Shown: piece by piece, positions 50,383-61,701 of the stretch
Position numbering within the stretch: position 1 is the stretch's first letter
Layout: each line of letters begins with the position of its first letter
NCBI RefSeq assembly: GCF_007858285.1
Contig: NZ_VFIL01000003.1
Coordinates: 372,001-436,000, forward strand
From: Pseudomonas brenneri
GTDB lineage: Bacteria > Pseudomonadota > Gammaproteobacteria > Pseudomonadales > Pseudomonadaceae
DNA: 64,000 nucleotides
Direction of reading: 5' to 3'
Notes under the pieces: model-generated
Database searches by the model: none
Told to the model about the DNA's origin: nothing
The model's input: the letters and a program-made list of their open reading frames with translations, nothing else
Position numbers and translations under genes: made by a program

Positions 50383-50404
50383 GAAACCAGTGCTAGCCGT
50401 AGGG

Positions 50405-51145
50405 TTATTGCGCGTCAAACGCCTGCCCATTGATCCCTGAGCTGTCCGGGCCCATCAGGTACAGATAGACCGGCATGATCTCTTCCGGCAGCGGGTTGTT
50501 GGCCGGGTTTTCTCCAGGGTAAGCCTGGGCGCGCATGCTGGTGCGGGTGGCGCCGGGGTTGATGCTGTTGGCGCGCACTGCGGCGACGGTGTCGAGTTCG
50601 TCGGCCAGGGTCTGCATCAGGCCTTCGGTGGCGAATTTCGACACGCCATAGGCGCCCCAATAGGCGCGACCCTTGCGTCCGACGCTGCTGGAGGTGAACA
50701 CCACCGAAGCGTCCTGGGACAGCTTGAGCAACGGCAGCAAGGTCGCGGTTAGCATAAACATGGCATTGACGTTGATATGCATGACGCGCATGAAGTTTTC
50801 GCCCGACAGCTGTTCGATCGGGGTGCGTGGGCCAATGATCGAGGCGTTGTGCAGTAGGCCGTCGAGATGGCCGAACTCTTTTTCGATCATTGCCGCCAGC
50901 TCATCGTATTGATGAGGCAGGGCCGTTTCCAGGTTGAACGGAATCACCACCGGCTGCGGGTGGCCGGCGGCTTCGATTTCATCGTAGACCTGGGCCAGGT
51001 TGGCTTCGGTCTTGCCCAGCAACAGCACGGTGGCACCGTGGGCGGCATAGGTCTTGGCCGCCGCTGCACCAATCCCGCGACCGGCGCCGGTGACCAGGAT
51101 GACCCGGTCCTTGAGCAATTCTGGGCGTGCGGAGTAATCAAACAT
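50405..51145 (-). CDS. yciK: YciK family SDR oxidoreductase
   Basis: The 246-residue short-chain dehydrogenase has the cofactor motif TGAGRGIGAAAA, HNAS in place of the usual NNAG, and the catalytic Ser-Tyr-Lys set (FTSSSVGRKGRAYWGAYGVSK). This sequence pattern and its place next to mupP and ubiG identify YciK. The physiological substrate is unknown. TTGAGGTCGATT precedes the ATG at 51145. It lies 64 bases after mupP on the same strand and is probably the last gene of the ubiG-mupP-yciK unit. Confidence 0.9.
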   Translation of the reverse strand: MFDYSARPELLKDRVILVTGAGRGIGAAAAKTYAAHGATVLLLGKTEANLAQVYDEIEAAGHPQPVVIPFNLETALPHQYDELAAMIEKEFGHLDGLLHNASIIGPRTPIEQLSGENFMRVMHINVNAMFMLTATLLPLLKLSQDASVVFTSSSVGRKGRAYWGAYGVSKFATEGLMQTLADELDTVAAVRANSINPGATRTSMRAQAYPGENPANNPLPEEIMPVYLYLMGPDSSGINGQAFDAQ

Positions 51146-51209
51146 AATCGACCTCAACAAAATTCAGTGGGGCAGCACATATCTGAATGTGGGAGCTTCA
51201 TTTAACCTG

Positions 51210-51881
51210 TCAGCAACTGCAGAGTGCGCTATCGAGCACCTTGCGCAGCTCCAGCGGGTGATCGACCACGACGTCGGCGCCCCAGTTACGGGCATTGTCG
51301 TCGGGGTGGATGTAGCCGTAGGTGACGGCAGCGGTGCGGGTGCCGGCGTCGCGGCCCGACTCGATATCGCGCAGGTCATCGCCGACGAACAGCACGCTGG
51401 CCGGGTCCAGGTCGAGCATCTTGCAGGCCAGGATCAGTGGCTCCGGATCGGGCTTGCTGTTCTTCACGTGGTCCGGGCAAATCAACAGGGCCGAGCGCTC
51501 GGCCAGGCCCAGTTGCTGCATGATCGGTTCGGCGAAGCGCAGTGGCTTGTTGGTGACCACGCCCCAGATCAGCTTGGACCGCTCGATGTCTTCCAGCAGT
51601 TCGGCCATGCCATCAAACAACTTGCTGTGGATCGCGCAGCCCTTGAGGTAGCGTTCGAGGAACTCCAGGCGCAACGCTTCAAAGCCTGGGGACTCGGGGT
51701 CCATGGAGAATGTCACGGCAACCATGGCCCGGGCGCCGCCGGAGATTTCATCACGGATATGCTGGTCGTTGATCGGCGCAAGCCCGCGCTCGGCGCGCAT
51801 GGCCTGGCAGATGGCGATAAAGTCCGGCGCGGTATCGAGCAGCGTACCGTCCATGTCGAAAAGAACCGCTTTCAACTTCAC
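51210..51881 (-). CDS. mupP: N-acetylmuramic acid 6-phosphate phosphatase
   Basis: MupP removes phosphate from MurNAc-6-phosphate in the Pseudomonas peptidoglycan recycling route that bypasses de novo UDP-MurNAc synthesis, and so affects fosfomycin and beta-lactam resistance. The 223-residue HAD phosphatase has [10 protein letters not shown] (nucleophile D9, acid D11), VVTNKP for phosphate and [15 protein letters not shown] for Mg2+. It was long annotated as phosphoglycolate phosphatase (gph); the ubiG-mupP-yciK context supports MupP. GTG start with AGAGGA in the end of ubiG; the genes are four bases apart. Confidence 0.9.
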   Translation of the reverse strand: MKLKAVLFDMDGTLLDTAPDFIAICQAMRAERGLAPINDQHIRDEISGGARAMVAVTFSMDPESPGFEALRLEFLERYLKGCAIHSKLFDGMAELLEDIERSKLIWGVVTNKPLRFAEPIMQQLGLAERSALLICPDHVKNSKPDPEPLILACKMLDLDPASVLFVGDDLRDIESGRDAGTRTAAVTYGYIHPDDNARNWGADVVVDHPLELRKVLDSALCSC

Positions 51882-51885
51882 AGGC

Positions 51886-52584
51886 TTATTCCTCTCGCAG
51901 GGTCTGGATCATGTAGTTGACGTCCACGTCGCTGGCCAGCTTGTAGTGCTTGGTCAGTGGGTTGTAGGTCAGGCCGATGATGTCCTTGACTGTCAGCCCG
52001 GCCTGGCGGCTCCAGGCGCCCAGTTCGGAAGGACGGATGAATTTCTTGAAGTCATGGGTGCCGCGCGGCAGCAGCTTCATGATGTATTCGGCGCCGATGA
52101 TCGCGAACAGGTAGGCCTTGGGGTTGCGGTTGATGGTGGAGAAGAACACCTGGCCGCCCGGCTTGACCATACGGAAACACGCGCGGATCACTGATGAGGG
52201 GTCTGGAACGTGCTCCAGCATCTCAAGGCAAGTCACCACGTCGAACTGCTCGGGCAACTCTTCGGCCAGGTCTTCGGCAGTGATCTGCCGGTATTCCACA
52301 CTCACGCCCGACTCCAACTGATGCAGTTGGGCCACGGCCAGCGGCGCTTCGCCCATGTCGATGCCCATGACCGTGGCGCCACGCTGGGCCATGGCTTCGC
52401 TGAGAATGCCGCCACCGCAGCCTACGTCGAGGACTTTCTTGCCGGCCAGGTTGACGCGCTCGTCGATCCAGTTGACCCGCAACGGGTTGATGTCGTGCAG
52501 GGGCTTGAACTCGCTCTCGCGGTCCCACCAGCGATGGGCCAGGGCTTCGAATTTGGCGATTTCGGCGTGGTCGACGTTACTCAT
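51886..52584 (-). CDS. ubiG: Ubiquinone biosynthesis O-methyltransferase
   Basis: UbiG performs both O-methylations of the ubiquinone ring. The 232-residue protein has the SAM motif [16 protein letters not shown] near residue 50, [16 protein letters not shown] near 115 and the membrane-binding insert region [14 protein letters not shown]. It starts [21 protein letters not shown] as is usual for the family. It heads the ubiG-mupP-yciK unit on the minus strand, 63 bases after mtaD. Confidence 0.96.
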   Translation of the reverse strand: MSNVDHAEIAKFEALAHRWWDRESEFKPLHDINPLRVNWIDERVNLAGKKVLDVGCGGGILSEAMAQRGATVMGIDMGEAPLAVAQLHQLESGVSVEYRQITAEDLAEELPEQFDVVTCLEMLEHVPDPSSVIRACFRMVKPGGQVFFSTINRNPKAYLFAIIGAEYIMKLLPRGTHDFKKFIRPSELGAWSRQAGLTVKDIIGLTYNPLTKHYKLASDVDVNYMIQTLREE

Positions 52585-52647
52585 GGGTAGTCCTCTAAAT
52601 CCGATAAAACGGTTTGCCGGGCCTGGAATGCTGATCCAGGGCCGGCG

Positions 52648-53979
52648 TTATTCGTGGTGTCCGCTGATGCGCCGGCCCCAGGCAGCGGCTGTGGCGCTCA
52701 ACTGCTGTTCATCCATACGTGTCAGTTGCCGGTCGTCGAGCAGTTGCTTGCCGCCGACCCAAAGGTGTTTCACACAATCGCGTCCGGTGGCATATATAAG
52801 CTGCGAGACCGGATCGTAGATCGGTTGCTGGGCCAGTCCCGACAGGTCGAAGGCCACGATATCCGCGGCCTTGCCTACTTCCAGCGAGCCGATTTCAGCT
52901 TCCAGGCCCATCGCTCGCGCACCGTTGAGGGTGGCCATGCGCAACGCACGATGGGCATCCAGGGCGCTGGCCGAGCCGGCGACGGCTTTGGCCAGTAGCG
53001 CAGCGGTGCGGGTTTCGCCCAGCAGATCCAGGTCATTGTTGCTTGCCGCGCCGTCGGTGCCTACTGCCACATTGACGCCGGCCTGCCACAGGCGTTCCAC
53101 CGGGCAGAAGCCGCTGGCCAGTTTCAGGTTGGATTCCGGGCAGTGGATTACGCTGCTGTTGCTTTCTACCAGCAATGCCAGGTCGTCTTCGCTGATTTGG
53201 GTCATATGAACGGCCTGCAGGCGCGGGCCGAGCAACCCCAGGCGGGCGAGGCGGGCCAGGGGGCGTTCGCCGTACTGCTCAACGGACTGCTGCACTTCAA
53301 AGGCGGTTTCGTGGATGTGCATATGAATGGCTGCGTCCAACTCCTCGGCGATCACCCGGACTTTTTCCAGGTTGGCATCGCTGACGGTATAGGGCGCGTG
53401 GGGGCCAAAGGCGATTTTGATCCGTGGGTGGTGCTTGAGGTCGCCAAACAGTTCGATGCCCTGGCGCAGGGCCTCGTCGGCGGTGGCAGCGCCAGGGATC
53501 GCAAAGTCGAGGATCGGAATCGCGATCTGCGCGCGGATACCACTGTTGTGCACGCGTTCGCTGGCGATCTTGGGGAAGAAGTACATGTCCGAGAAGCAGC
53601 TAATGCCGCCCTTGATCTGTTCGGCGATCGCCAGGTCCGTGCCGTCGCGCACGAAGGCTTCATCGACCCACTTGGCTTCGGCGGGCCAGATGTGTTTTTC
53701 CAGCCAGGTCATCAGCGGCAGGTCATCCGCCAGGCCGCGAAACAGGCTCATCGCCGCGTGGCCATGGGCATTGACCAGGCCCGGGCTGAGCAGTATGCCC
53801 GGCAACTCGCGCACTTCGTGGGCCGCCAGCTTCAGGGCCTGCGTACGCGGCCCGATATACGCAATGCGACCGTCGCGGATACCCAGGCCATGCTCCTTGA
53901 GCACCACGCCGGCAGGCTCGACCGGTACCAGCCAGGTTGGCAGTAGCAAGAGGTCGAGCGGGGCAACGGGTGGTGTCAT
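52648..53979 (-). CDS. mtaD: 5'-methylthioadenosine/S-adenosylhomocysteine deaminase (TRZ/ATZ family)
   Basis: This 443-residue amidohydrolase has the zinc-site motifs NAHGH, HMHIHET, HMTQ and [10 protein letters not shown]. In Pseudomonas the enzyme at this locus deaminates methylthioadenosine to methylthioinosine, which a phosphorylase then converts to methylthioribose-1-phosphate, the substrate of MtnA. The divergent mtnA gene next door fits this. The catalytic set appears complete, in contrast to MtnA and MtnD in this window. Confidence 0.9.
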   Translation of the reverse strand: MTPPVAPLDLLLLPTWLVPVEPAGVVLKEHGLGIRDGRIAYIGPRTQALKLAAHEVRELPGILLSPGLVNAHGHAAMSLFRGLADDLPLMTWLEKHIWPAEAKWVDEAFVRDGTDLAIAEQIKGGISCFSDMYFFPKIASERVHNSGIRAQIAIPILDFAIPGAATADEALRQGIELFGDLKHHPRIKIAFGPHAPYTVSDANLEKVRVIAEELDAAIHMHIHETAFEVQQSVEQYGERPLARLARLGLLGPRLQAVHMTQISEDDLALLVESNSSVIHCPESNLKLASGFCPVERLWQAGVNVAVGTDGAASNNDLDLLGETRTAALLAKAVAGSASALDAHRALRMATLNGARAMGLEAEIGSLEVGKAADIVAFDLSGLAQQPIYDPVSQLIYATGRDCVKHLWVGGKQLLDDRQLTRMDEQQLSATAAAWGRRISGHHE

Positions 53980-54050
53980 GGCGAGCAGCGTCCGGGGCGG
54001 TGATATAAAGAGGGGCGAAGTATACCCGAGCGTCCTGGCTGGCGGATCGC

Positions 54051-54056
54051 TATAAT
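54051..54056 (+). promoter_or_regulatory. Candidate -10 element for mtnA
   Basis: A perfect TATAAT lies 33 bases before the mtnA start, in the 110-bp region between divergent mtaD and mtnA. I see no good -35 at the usual spacing. Confidence 0.4.
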
Positions 54057-54089
54057 CGGCGGCTTTTGTTCACGAGTGCGGGGTTAGGG

Positions 54090-55166
54090 ATGCGCGATCG
54101 ACTGTTGGCAGCGGAGAAGGTGAAGGCCATCGATTGGCGTGATGGCGCACTGCACCTGCTCGATCAGCGTGCGTTGCCGTTTCGGGAAAGCTGGGTCGTG
54201 TGCTCGACTGTCGAAGAGGTGGCCGCAGCCATTCGCTCGATGGTGGTGCGTGGCGCTCCGGCCATCGGCATCAGCGCTGCCTACGGGCTGGTGCTGGCCG
54301 CGCGCGGGCGGATCGCCGAGGGTGGTGACTGGCAGGCCTCGTGGGAAGAGGACTACGCGCTACTGGCGAACTCCCGTCCTACTGCTTCAAACCTGTTCTG
54401 GGCCCTCAAGCGTATGCGCGATCGCCTGGACCGCCTCCGGAAGCACGCCGACCCGCTGGCGGTGCTGGAGGCCGAAGCTGTCGCAATTCATGAAAGCGAC
54501 CGCGAAGCCAACCTGACGATGGCGCAATTGGGCGTCGAGTTGATCCGCAAGCACCAGGGCAACGCCCAGGCCATCCTGACCCATGGCAATGCGGGGGCCT
54601 TGGCCAGCGGCGGTGTGGGCACGGCTCTCGGGGTGATCCGTGCGGCTTTCCTGGAAGGTATGGTCGAGCAGGTCTACGCCAACGAAACCCGCCCGTGGCT
54701 GCACGGATCGCGGTTGACCGCCTGGGAGCTGGCGGGCGAGGGCATTCCGGTCACGGTGAACGCCGACTCGGCGGGCGCGCATATTCTCAAAACCAAGGGC
54801 GTGACCTGGGTGATCGTTGGTGCCGACTGCATCGCCGCTAATGGTGATGTCATCAGCAAGATCGGCACTTATCAGTTGGCGGTGTGCGCCATGCACCATG
54901 GCGTGCGCTTTATGGTGGTGGCGGCGAGTTCGACCCTGGACCTGATGATGGCTACTGGCGATGACGTCGCCCTGGAAGAGCGCGATGCCGGCGAGTTGCT
55001 GGAGGTTGCCGGGCAGCGCTTTGCTGCCGATGTCAATGCCTTCAACCCCGTGTTTGACGTGACCCCTGCTGACTTGATCGACGTGATCGTGACGGAAAAA
55101 GGCATCGTCGAGCGGCCTGATAGCGCAAAGATGGCCAAGTTGATGTGCCGTAAGCGCCTGCACTAA
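54090..55166 (+). CDS. mtnA: Methylthioribose-1-phosphate isomerase-like protein lacking the catalytic Cys
   Basis: MtnA converts methylthioribose-1-phosphate to methylthioribulose-1-phosphate in methionine salvage. The 358-residue protein has the full family length and most landmarks ([50 protein letters not shown]). The catalytic Cys (C160 in Bacillus subtilis), expected in ILTHCNxG, is Gly166 (GGC, one base from TGC). The catalytic Asp is kept as D246, at the same +6 offset, but the usual Arg after it is Cys247. ATG 54090 follows TTAGGG. The reading frame is intact. Loss of activity or a new role is inferred. Confidence 0.88.
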   Translation: MRDRLLAAEKVKAIDWRDGALHLLDQRALPFRESWVVCSTVEEVAAAIRSMVVRGAPAIGISAAYGLVLAARGRIAEGGDWQASWEEDYALLANSRPTASNLFWALKRMRDRLDRLRKHADPLAVLEAEAVAIHESDREANLTMAQLGVELIRKHQGNAQAILTHGNAGALASGGVGTALGVIRAAFLEGMVEQVYANETRPWLHGSRLTAWELAGEGIPVTVNADSAGAHILKTKGVTWVIVGADCIAANGDVISKIGTYQLAVCAMHHGVRFMVVAASSTLDLMMATGDDVALEERDAGELLEVAGQRFAADVNAFNPVFDVTPADLIDVIVTEKGIVERPDSAKMAKLMCRKRLH

Positions 55167-55193
55167 GGGCGTTGGTGTCTGGCAGATTGCAAG

Positions 55194-55261
55194 CGCGAGC
55201 AAGCCCGCTCCCACCCTTGATCTGTGAATACAGTCAAAATGTGGGGGCGGGCTGGCTCGCG
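55194..55261. repeat. REP doublet between mtnA and gyrA
   Basis: CGCGAGCAAGCCCGCTCCCAC on the left faces GTGGGGGCGGGCTGGCTCGCG on the right, here with the GAGC ends outward. It lies just after mtnA. The remaining bases to 55590 hold no gene and must include the gyrA promoter; I see no clear -10/-35 pair. Confidence 0.82.
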
Positions 55262-55590
55262 ATTGGCCCGAAAAGCCAACAAAACCCTCGGATTCATACG
55301 CAAATCCGAGCCTTGATCCAGCTCTGAGCCCCTCTCGTCGTCCTCAAGCCTGTCATCCGTCAACTTACTACGCTCCATGCGCATCTGGGGGATAGGTGCG
55401 TGGCGGCGATTGTGATACCATTCGGCGGTTTCCAAGGTCACCCCGAGGGGCGGCCTTTAATGCGCAGATCCGTGTCATAACTCGTTGATTTGTCGTAAGT
55501 CGTTGCCAGGCATCATGTCGGCGGCGGCGAGCTTCGTTTGTCCCGTATGGATGTGACGAAGTTTCACCCGAAAAAGGAATCAGGCTTCTC

Positions 55591-58245
<2,655 letters not shown>

Positions 58246-58254
58246 GCGGACAAA

Positions 58255-58290
58255 CAAGGGGGCGGATGAAGATTCGCCCCCTTGTTATTT
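58255..58290 (+). terminator. Terminator after gyrA
   Basis: CAAGGGGGCG and CGCCCCCTTG form a perfect 10-bp stem with a ten-base loop, followed by TTATTT. It separates gyrA from the serC operon. Confidence 0.85.
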
Positions 58291-58399
58291 GTCCCTTTTG
58301 AAAGTTTGCGATACTGCGCATTCCCCTGTGGGAGAGGTCTTGCAGGGGTTATGTGTCGAACACGAATTATGTGACCAACAGATCAGAGCGAGATTGGAT

Positions 58400-59485
58400 G
58401 TGAGCAAGAGAGCCTATAACTTCTGTGCTGGTCCCGCGGCACTTCCTGAAGCGGTCCTGCAGCGCGCGCAGGGTGAACTCCTCGACTGGCATGGCAAAGG
58501 CCTCTCCGTGATGGAAATGAGCCATCGCAGTGATGAGTTCGTGTCCATTGCCACCAAGGCCGAGCAGGATCTGCGTGACCTGCTGGACATCCCGTCGGAC
58601 TACAAGGTGCTGTTCCTGCAAGGCGGCGCCAGCCAGCAGTTCGCCCAGATCCCGCTGAACCTGCTGCCGGAAGACGGCACTGCCGACTATATCGATACCG
58701 GTATCTGGGGGCAGAAGGCCATTGAAGAGGCCTCGCGCTACGGCAACATCAACGTGGCCGGCACCGCCAAGCCGTATGACTATTTCGCCATTCCAGGTCA
58801 GAACGAATGGAAGTTGTCGAAAGACGCGGCCTACGTGCACTACGTGCAGAACGAAACCATCGGTGGCCTGGAATTCGACTGGGTACCTGAAGTGGGTGAT
58901 GTGCCTCTGGTGTGTGATATGTCCTCGGACATTCTCTCGCGCCCGATGGATGTGTCCCGCTACGGCATGATCTACGCCGGCGCCCAGAAGAACATCGGCC
59001 CGAGCGGCATCCTGGTCAACATCATCCGTGAAGACCTGCTCGGTCGTGCCCGCTCGGTGTGCCCGACCATGCTCAACTACAAGGTCGCGGCCGACAACGG
59101 CTCGATGTACAACACCCCGCCGGCCTTTGCCTGGTACCTCTCGGGCCTGGTGTTCGAGTGGCTCAAGGAGCAGGGCGGTGTCGCGGCCATGGGCAAGCTC
59201 AACGAAGAGAAGAAGCGCACCCTGTACGACTTCATCGACGCCAGCGGCCTGTACAGCAACCCGATCAGCCTGAGCGCCCGTTCGTGGATGAACGTGCCAT
59301 TCCGCCTGGCCGACGACCGCCTGGACAAGCCATTCCTGGCGGGTGCCGACGCGCGTGGCCTGCTGAACCTCAAGGGTCATCGTTCGGTGGGTGGCATGCG
59401 TGCCTCGATCTACAACGCCGTTGATATCAATGCCATCAAGGCGCTGGTGGCTTACATGGCAGAGTTCGAAAAGGAACACGGCTAA
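58400..59485 (+). CDS. serC: Phosphoserine aminotransferase
   Basis: SerC makes O-phosphoserine for serine synthesis and also works in pyridoxal phosphate synthesis. The 361-residue fold-type I PLP enzyme begins SKRAYNFCAGPAALPEAVL and has the PLP Lys in YAGAQKNIGPSG near residue 198. GTG at 58400 gives the standard length; the reading upstream is only an extension through the terminator region. Its TAA stop shares bases with the ATG of pheA (TAATG). It is the first gene of the serC-pheA-hisC-tyrA::aroA-cmk supra-operon. Confidence 0.96.
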   Translation: MSKRAYNFCAGPAALPEAVLQRAQGELLDWHGKGLSVMEMSHRSDEFVSIATKAEQDLRDLLDIPSDYKVLFLQGGASQQFAQIPLNLLPEDGTADYIDTGIWGQKAIEEASRYGNINVAGTAKPYDYFAIPGQNEWKLSKDAAYVHYVQNETIGGLEFDWVPEVGDVPLVCDMSSDILSRPMDVSRYGMIYAGAQKNIGPSGILVNIIREDLLGRARSVCPTMLNYKVAADNGSMYNTPPAFAWYLSGLVFEWLKEQGGVAAMGKLNEEKKRTLYDFIDASGLYSNPISLSARSWMNVPFRLADDRLDKPFLAGADARGLLNLKGHRSVGGMRASIYNAVDINAIKALVAYMAEFEKEHG

Positions 59486-60579
59486 TGTCTGAGCAAGAAC
59501 TCAAGGCCCTGCGCGTGCGCATTGACGCCCTGGACACCAAAGTCCTGGAGCTGATCAGTGAGCGGGCGCGCTGTGCCCAGGAAGTGGCACGGGTCAAAAT
59601 GGCCTCCCTGGCTGAAGGCGAAGTGCCGGTTTTTTACCGTCCGGAGCGTGAAGCCCAGGTGCTCAAGCGCGTCATGGAGCGCAACCAGGGGCCGCTGGGC
59701 AATGAAGAAATGGCGCGGTTGTTCCGCGAGATCATGTCTTCGTGCCTGGCCCTGGAGCAGCCATTGAAAGTGGCTTACCTCGGCCCCGAGGGCACCTTCA
59801 CCCAGGCGGCGGCCATGAAACATTTCGGCCACGCGGTGATCAGCAAACCCATGGCGGCCATCGACGAAGTGTTCCGCGAAGTGGCTGCGGGTGCGGTGAA
59901 TTTTGGCGTGGTGCCGGTGGAAAACTCCACCGAAGGTGCGGTCAACCATACCCTCGACAGCTTCCTTGAGCACGACATGGTGATCTGTGGCGAAGTCGAG
60001 CTGCGTATTCACCACCATTTGCTGGTGGGCGAAAACACCAAGACCGACAGCATCAGCCGTATTTACTCCCATGCCCAGTCGCTGGCCCAGTGCCGCAAGT
60101 GGCTGGATGCCCATTACCCGAATGTCGAGCGCGTGGCGGTGTCCAGCAACGCCGAAGCGGCCAAGCGGGTCAAGGGTGAGTGGAATTCGGCTGCGATTGC
60201 CGGGGATATGGCGGCGGGTCTGTATGGCCTGACACGCCTGGCCGAGAAAATCGAGGATCGCCCGGACAACTCCACGCGTTTCTTGATGATCGGCAGCCAG
60301 GAAGTGCCACCGACCGGCGACGACAAAACCTCGATCATCGTCTCCATGAGCAACAAGCCCGGCGCGCTGCATGAGCTGCTGGTGCCGTTCCATGACAACG
60401 GGATTGACCTGACGCGCATTGAAACGCGTCCTTCACGCAGCGGTAAATGGACCTATGTGTTCTTTATCGACTTCGTCGGCCACCACCGTGATCCGCTGGT
60501 CAAGGGTGTGCTGGAGAAAATCAGTCAGGAAGCCGTGGCACTCAAGGTGCTGGGCTCCTACCCGAAAGCGGTTTTGTGA
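59485..60579 (+). CDS. pheA: Bifunctional chorismate mutase/prephenate dehydratase (P-protein)
   Basis: PheA takes chorismate to prephenate and on to phenylpyruvate for phenylalanine. In the 364-residue protein, residues 1-90 are the AroQ chorismate mutase (LRVRIDALDTKVLELISERA), about 95-270 the prephenate dehydratase (YLGPEGTFTQAA, NSTRFLMIG with the catalytic Thr), and about 280-360 the ACT domain that binds phenylalanine (GALHELLVPF, then IETRPSRSGKW). Feedback inhibition is expected from GALH and ESRP-like motifs. The start overlaps the serC stop. Confidence 0.96.
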   Translation: MSEQELKALRVRIDALDTKVLELISERARCAQEVARVKMASLAEGEVPVFYRPEREAQVLKRVMERNQGPLGNEEMARLFREIMSSCLALEQPLKVAYLGPEGTFTQAAAMKHFGHAVISKPMAAIDEVFREVAAGAVNFGVVPVENSTEGAVNHTLDSFLEHDMVICGEVELRIHHHLLVGENTKTDSISRIYSHAQSLAQCRKWLDAHYPNVERVAVSSNAEAAKRVKGEWNSAAIAGDMAAGLYGLTRLAEKIEDRPDNSTRFLMIGSQEVPPTGDDKTSIIVSMSNKPGALHELLVPFHDNGIDLTRIETRPSRSGKWTYVFFIDFVGHHRDPLVKGVLEKISQEAVALKVLGSYPKAVL

Positions 60580-60588
60580 GGCTTTGAC

Positions 60589-61701
60589 ATGAGTGGCAAC
60601 TTCCTCGCCCTGGCACAGCCGGGCGTGCAACAACTGTCGCCTTACGTTCCAGGCAAGCCTGTGGACGAGTTGGCGCGCGAGCTGAACCTGGATCCGGCAA
60701 AGATCGTCAAGCTGGCGAGCAATGAAAACCCCCTGGGTCCAAGCCCCAAGGTGCTGGCGGCGCTTCGCGAAGAGCTGGCCGAGCTGACGCGTTACCCTGA
60801 TGGCAATGGTTTTGCCCTCAAGTCCCTGTTGGCCGAGAGCTGCCGGGTTGAGCTGGCTCAGGTCACCCTGGGCAACGGTTCCAACGATATTCTGGAACTG
60901 GTGGCGCGTGCCTATCTGGCGCCGGGCTTGAATGCAGTGTTCAGTGAGCATGCGTTTGCGGTCTATCCGATTGTCACCCAGGCCGTCGGTGCCGAGGCGC
61001 GGGTGATTGCCGCCAAGGACTGGGGGCATGACCTGCCGGCCATGTTGGCCGCCATCGACGCCCAGACCCGGGTGGTGTTTATCGCCAATCCGAACAACCC
61101 GACCGGCACCTGGTTTGGTGTCGAGGCGCTGGACGAGTTCCTGCAAGACGTGCCGGAACATGTGCTGGTGGTGCTGGACGAGGCCTATATCGAGTATGCC
61201 GAAGGCAGTGATCTGCCCGACGGCCTGGACTTCCTGGCGGCCTACCCGAACCTGCTGGTCTCACGCACCTTCTCCAAGGCTTATGGCCTGGCGTCGTTGC
61301 GGGTCGGTTACGGGTTATCCACAGCCATTGTCGCTGATGTGCTGAACCGGGTGCGCCAGCCGTTCAACGTCAACAGCCTGGCGCTGGCGGCGGCTTGTGC
61401 GGCGCTCAAGGATGCCGAGTACCTGGAAGAAGGGCGGCGGATCAACGAGAGCGGTATGCAGCAACTGCAGCAGGGCTTTCGTGAGCTGGGCCTGGGTTGG
61501 ATTCCCTCCAAGGGCAATTTCGTTTGCGTCGACCTTGGCCAGGTGGCAGCCCCAGTGTTCCAGGGCCTGCTGCGCGAAGGCGTGATCGTGCGTCCGGTGG
61601 CCAATTACGGCATGCCGAACCACTTGCGTATCACCATTGGTTTGCCGGCTGAAAACAGCCGCTTCCTTGAGGCGTTGGCCAAGGTTCTGGCCCGTGGTTG
61701 A
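60589..61701 (+). CDS. hisC2: Histidinol-phosphate/aromatic aminotransferase (HisC2 type)
   Basis: The 370-residue PLP aminotransferase has ASNENPLGPSP near the start, NPNNPTGTWF in the middle and the PLP Lys in SRTFSKAYGLASLRVGYG near residue 230. In this operon position, between pheA and tyrA, the enzyme mainly transaminates aromatic precursors and acts as a second histidinol-phosphate aminotransferase. It lies nine bases after pheA. Its end overlaps the next gene by eight bases. Confidence 0.94.
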   Translation: MSGNFLALAQPGVQQLSPYVPGKPVDELARELNLDPAKIVKLASNENPLGPSPKVLAALREELAELTRYPDGNGFALKSLLAESCRVELAQVTLGNGSNDILELVARAYLAPGLNAVFSEHAFAVYPIVTQAVGAEARVIAAKDWGHDLPAMLAAIDAQTRVVFIANPNNPTGTWFGVEALDEFLQDVPEHVLVVLDEAYIEYAEGSDLPDGLDFLAAYPNLLVSRTFSKAYGLASLRVGYGLSTAIVADVLNRVRQPFNVNSLALAAACAALKDAEYLEEGRRINESGMQQLQQGFRELGLGWIPSKGNFVCVDLGQVAAPVFQGLLREGVIVRPVANYGMPNHLRITIGLPAENSRFLEALAKVLARG

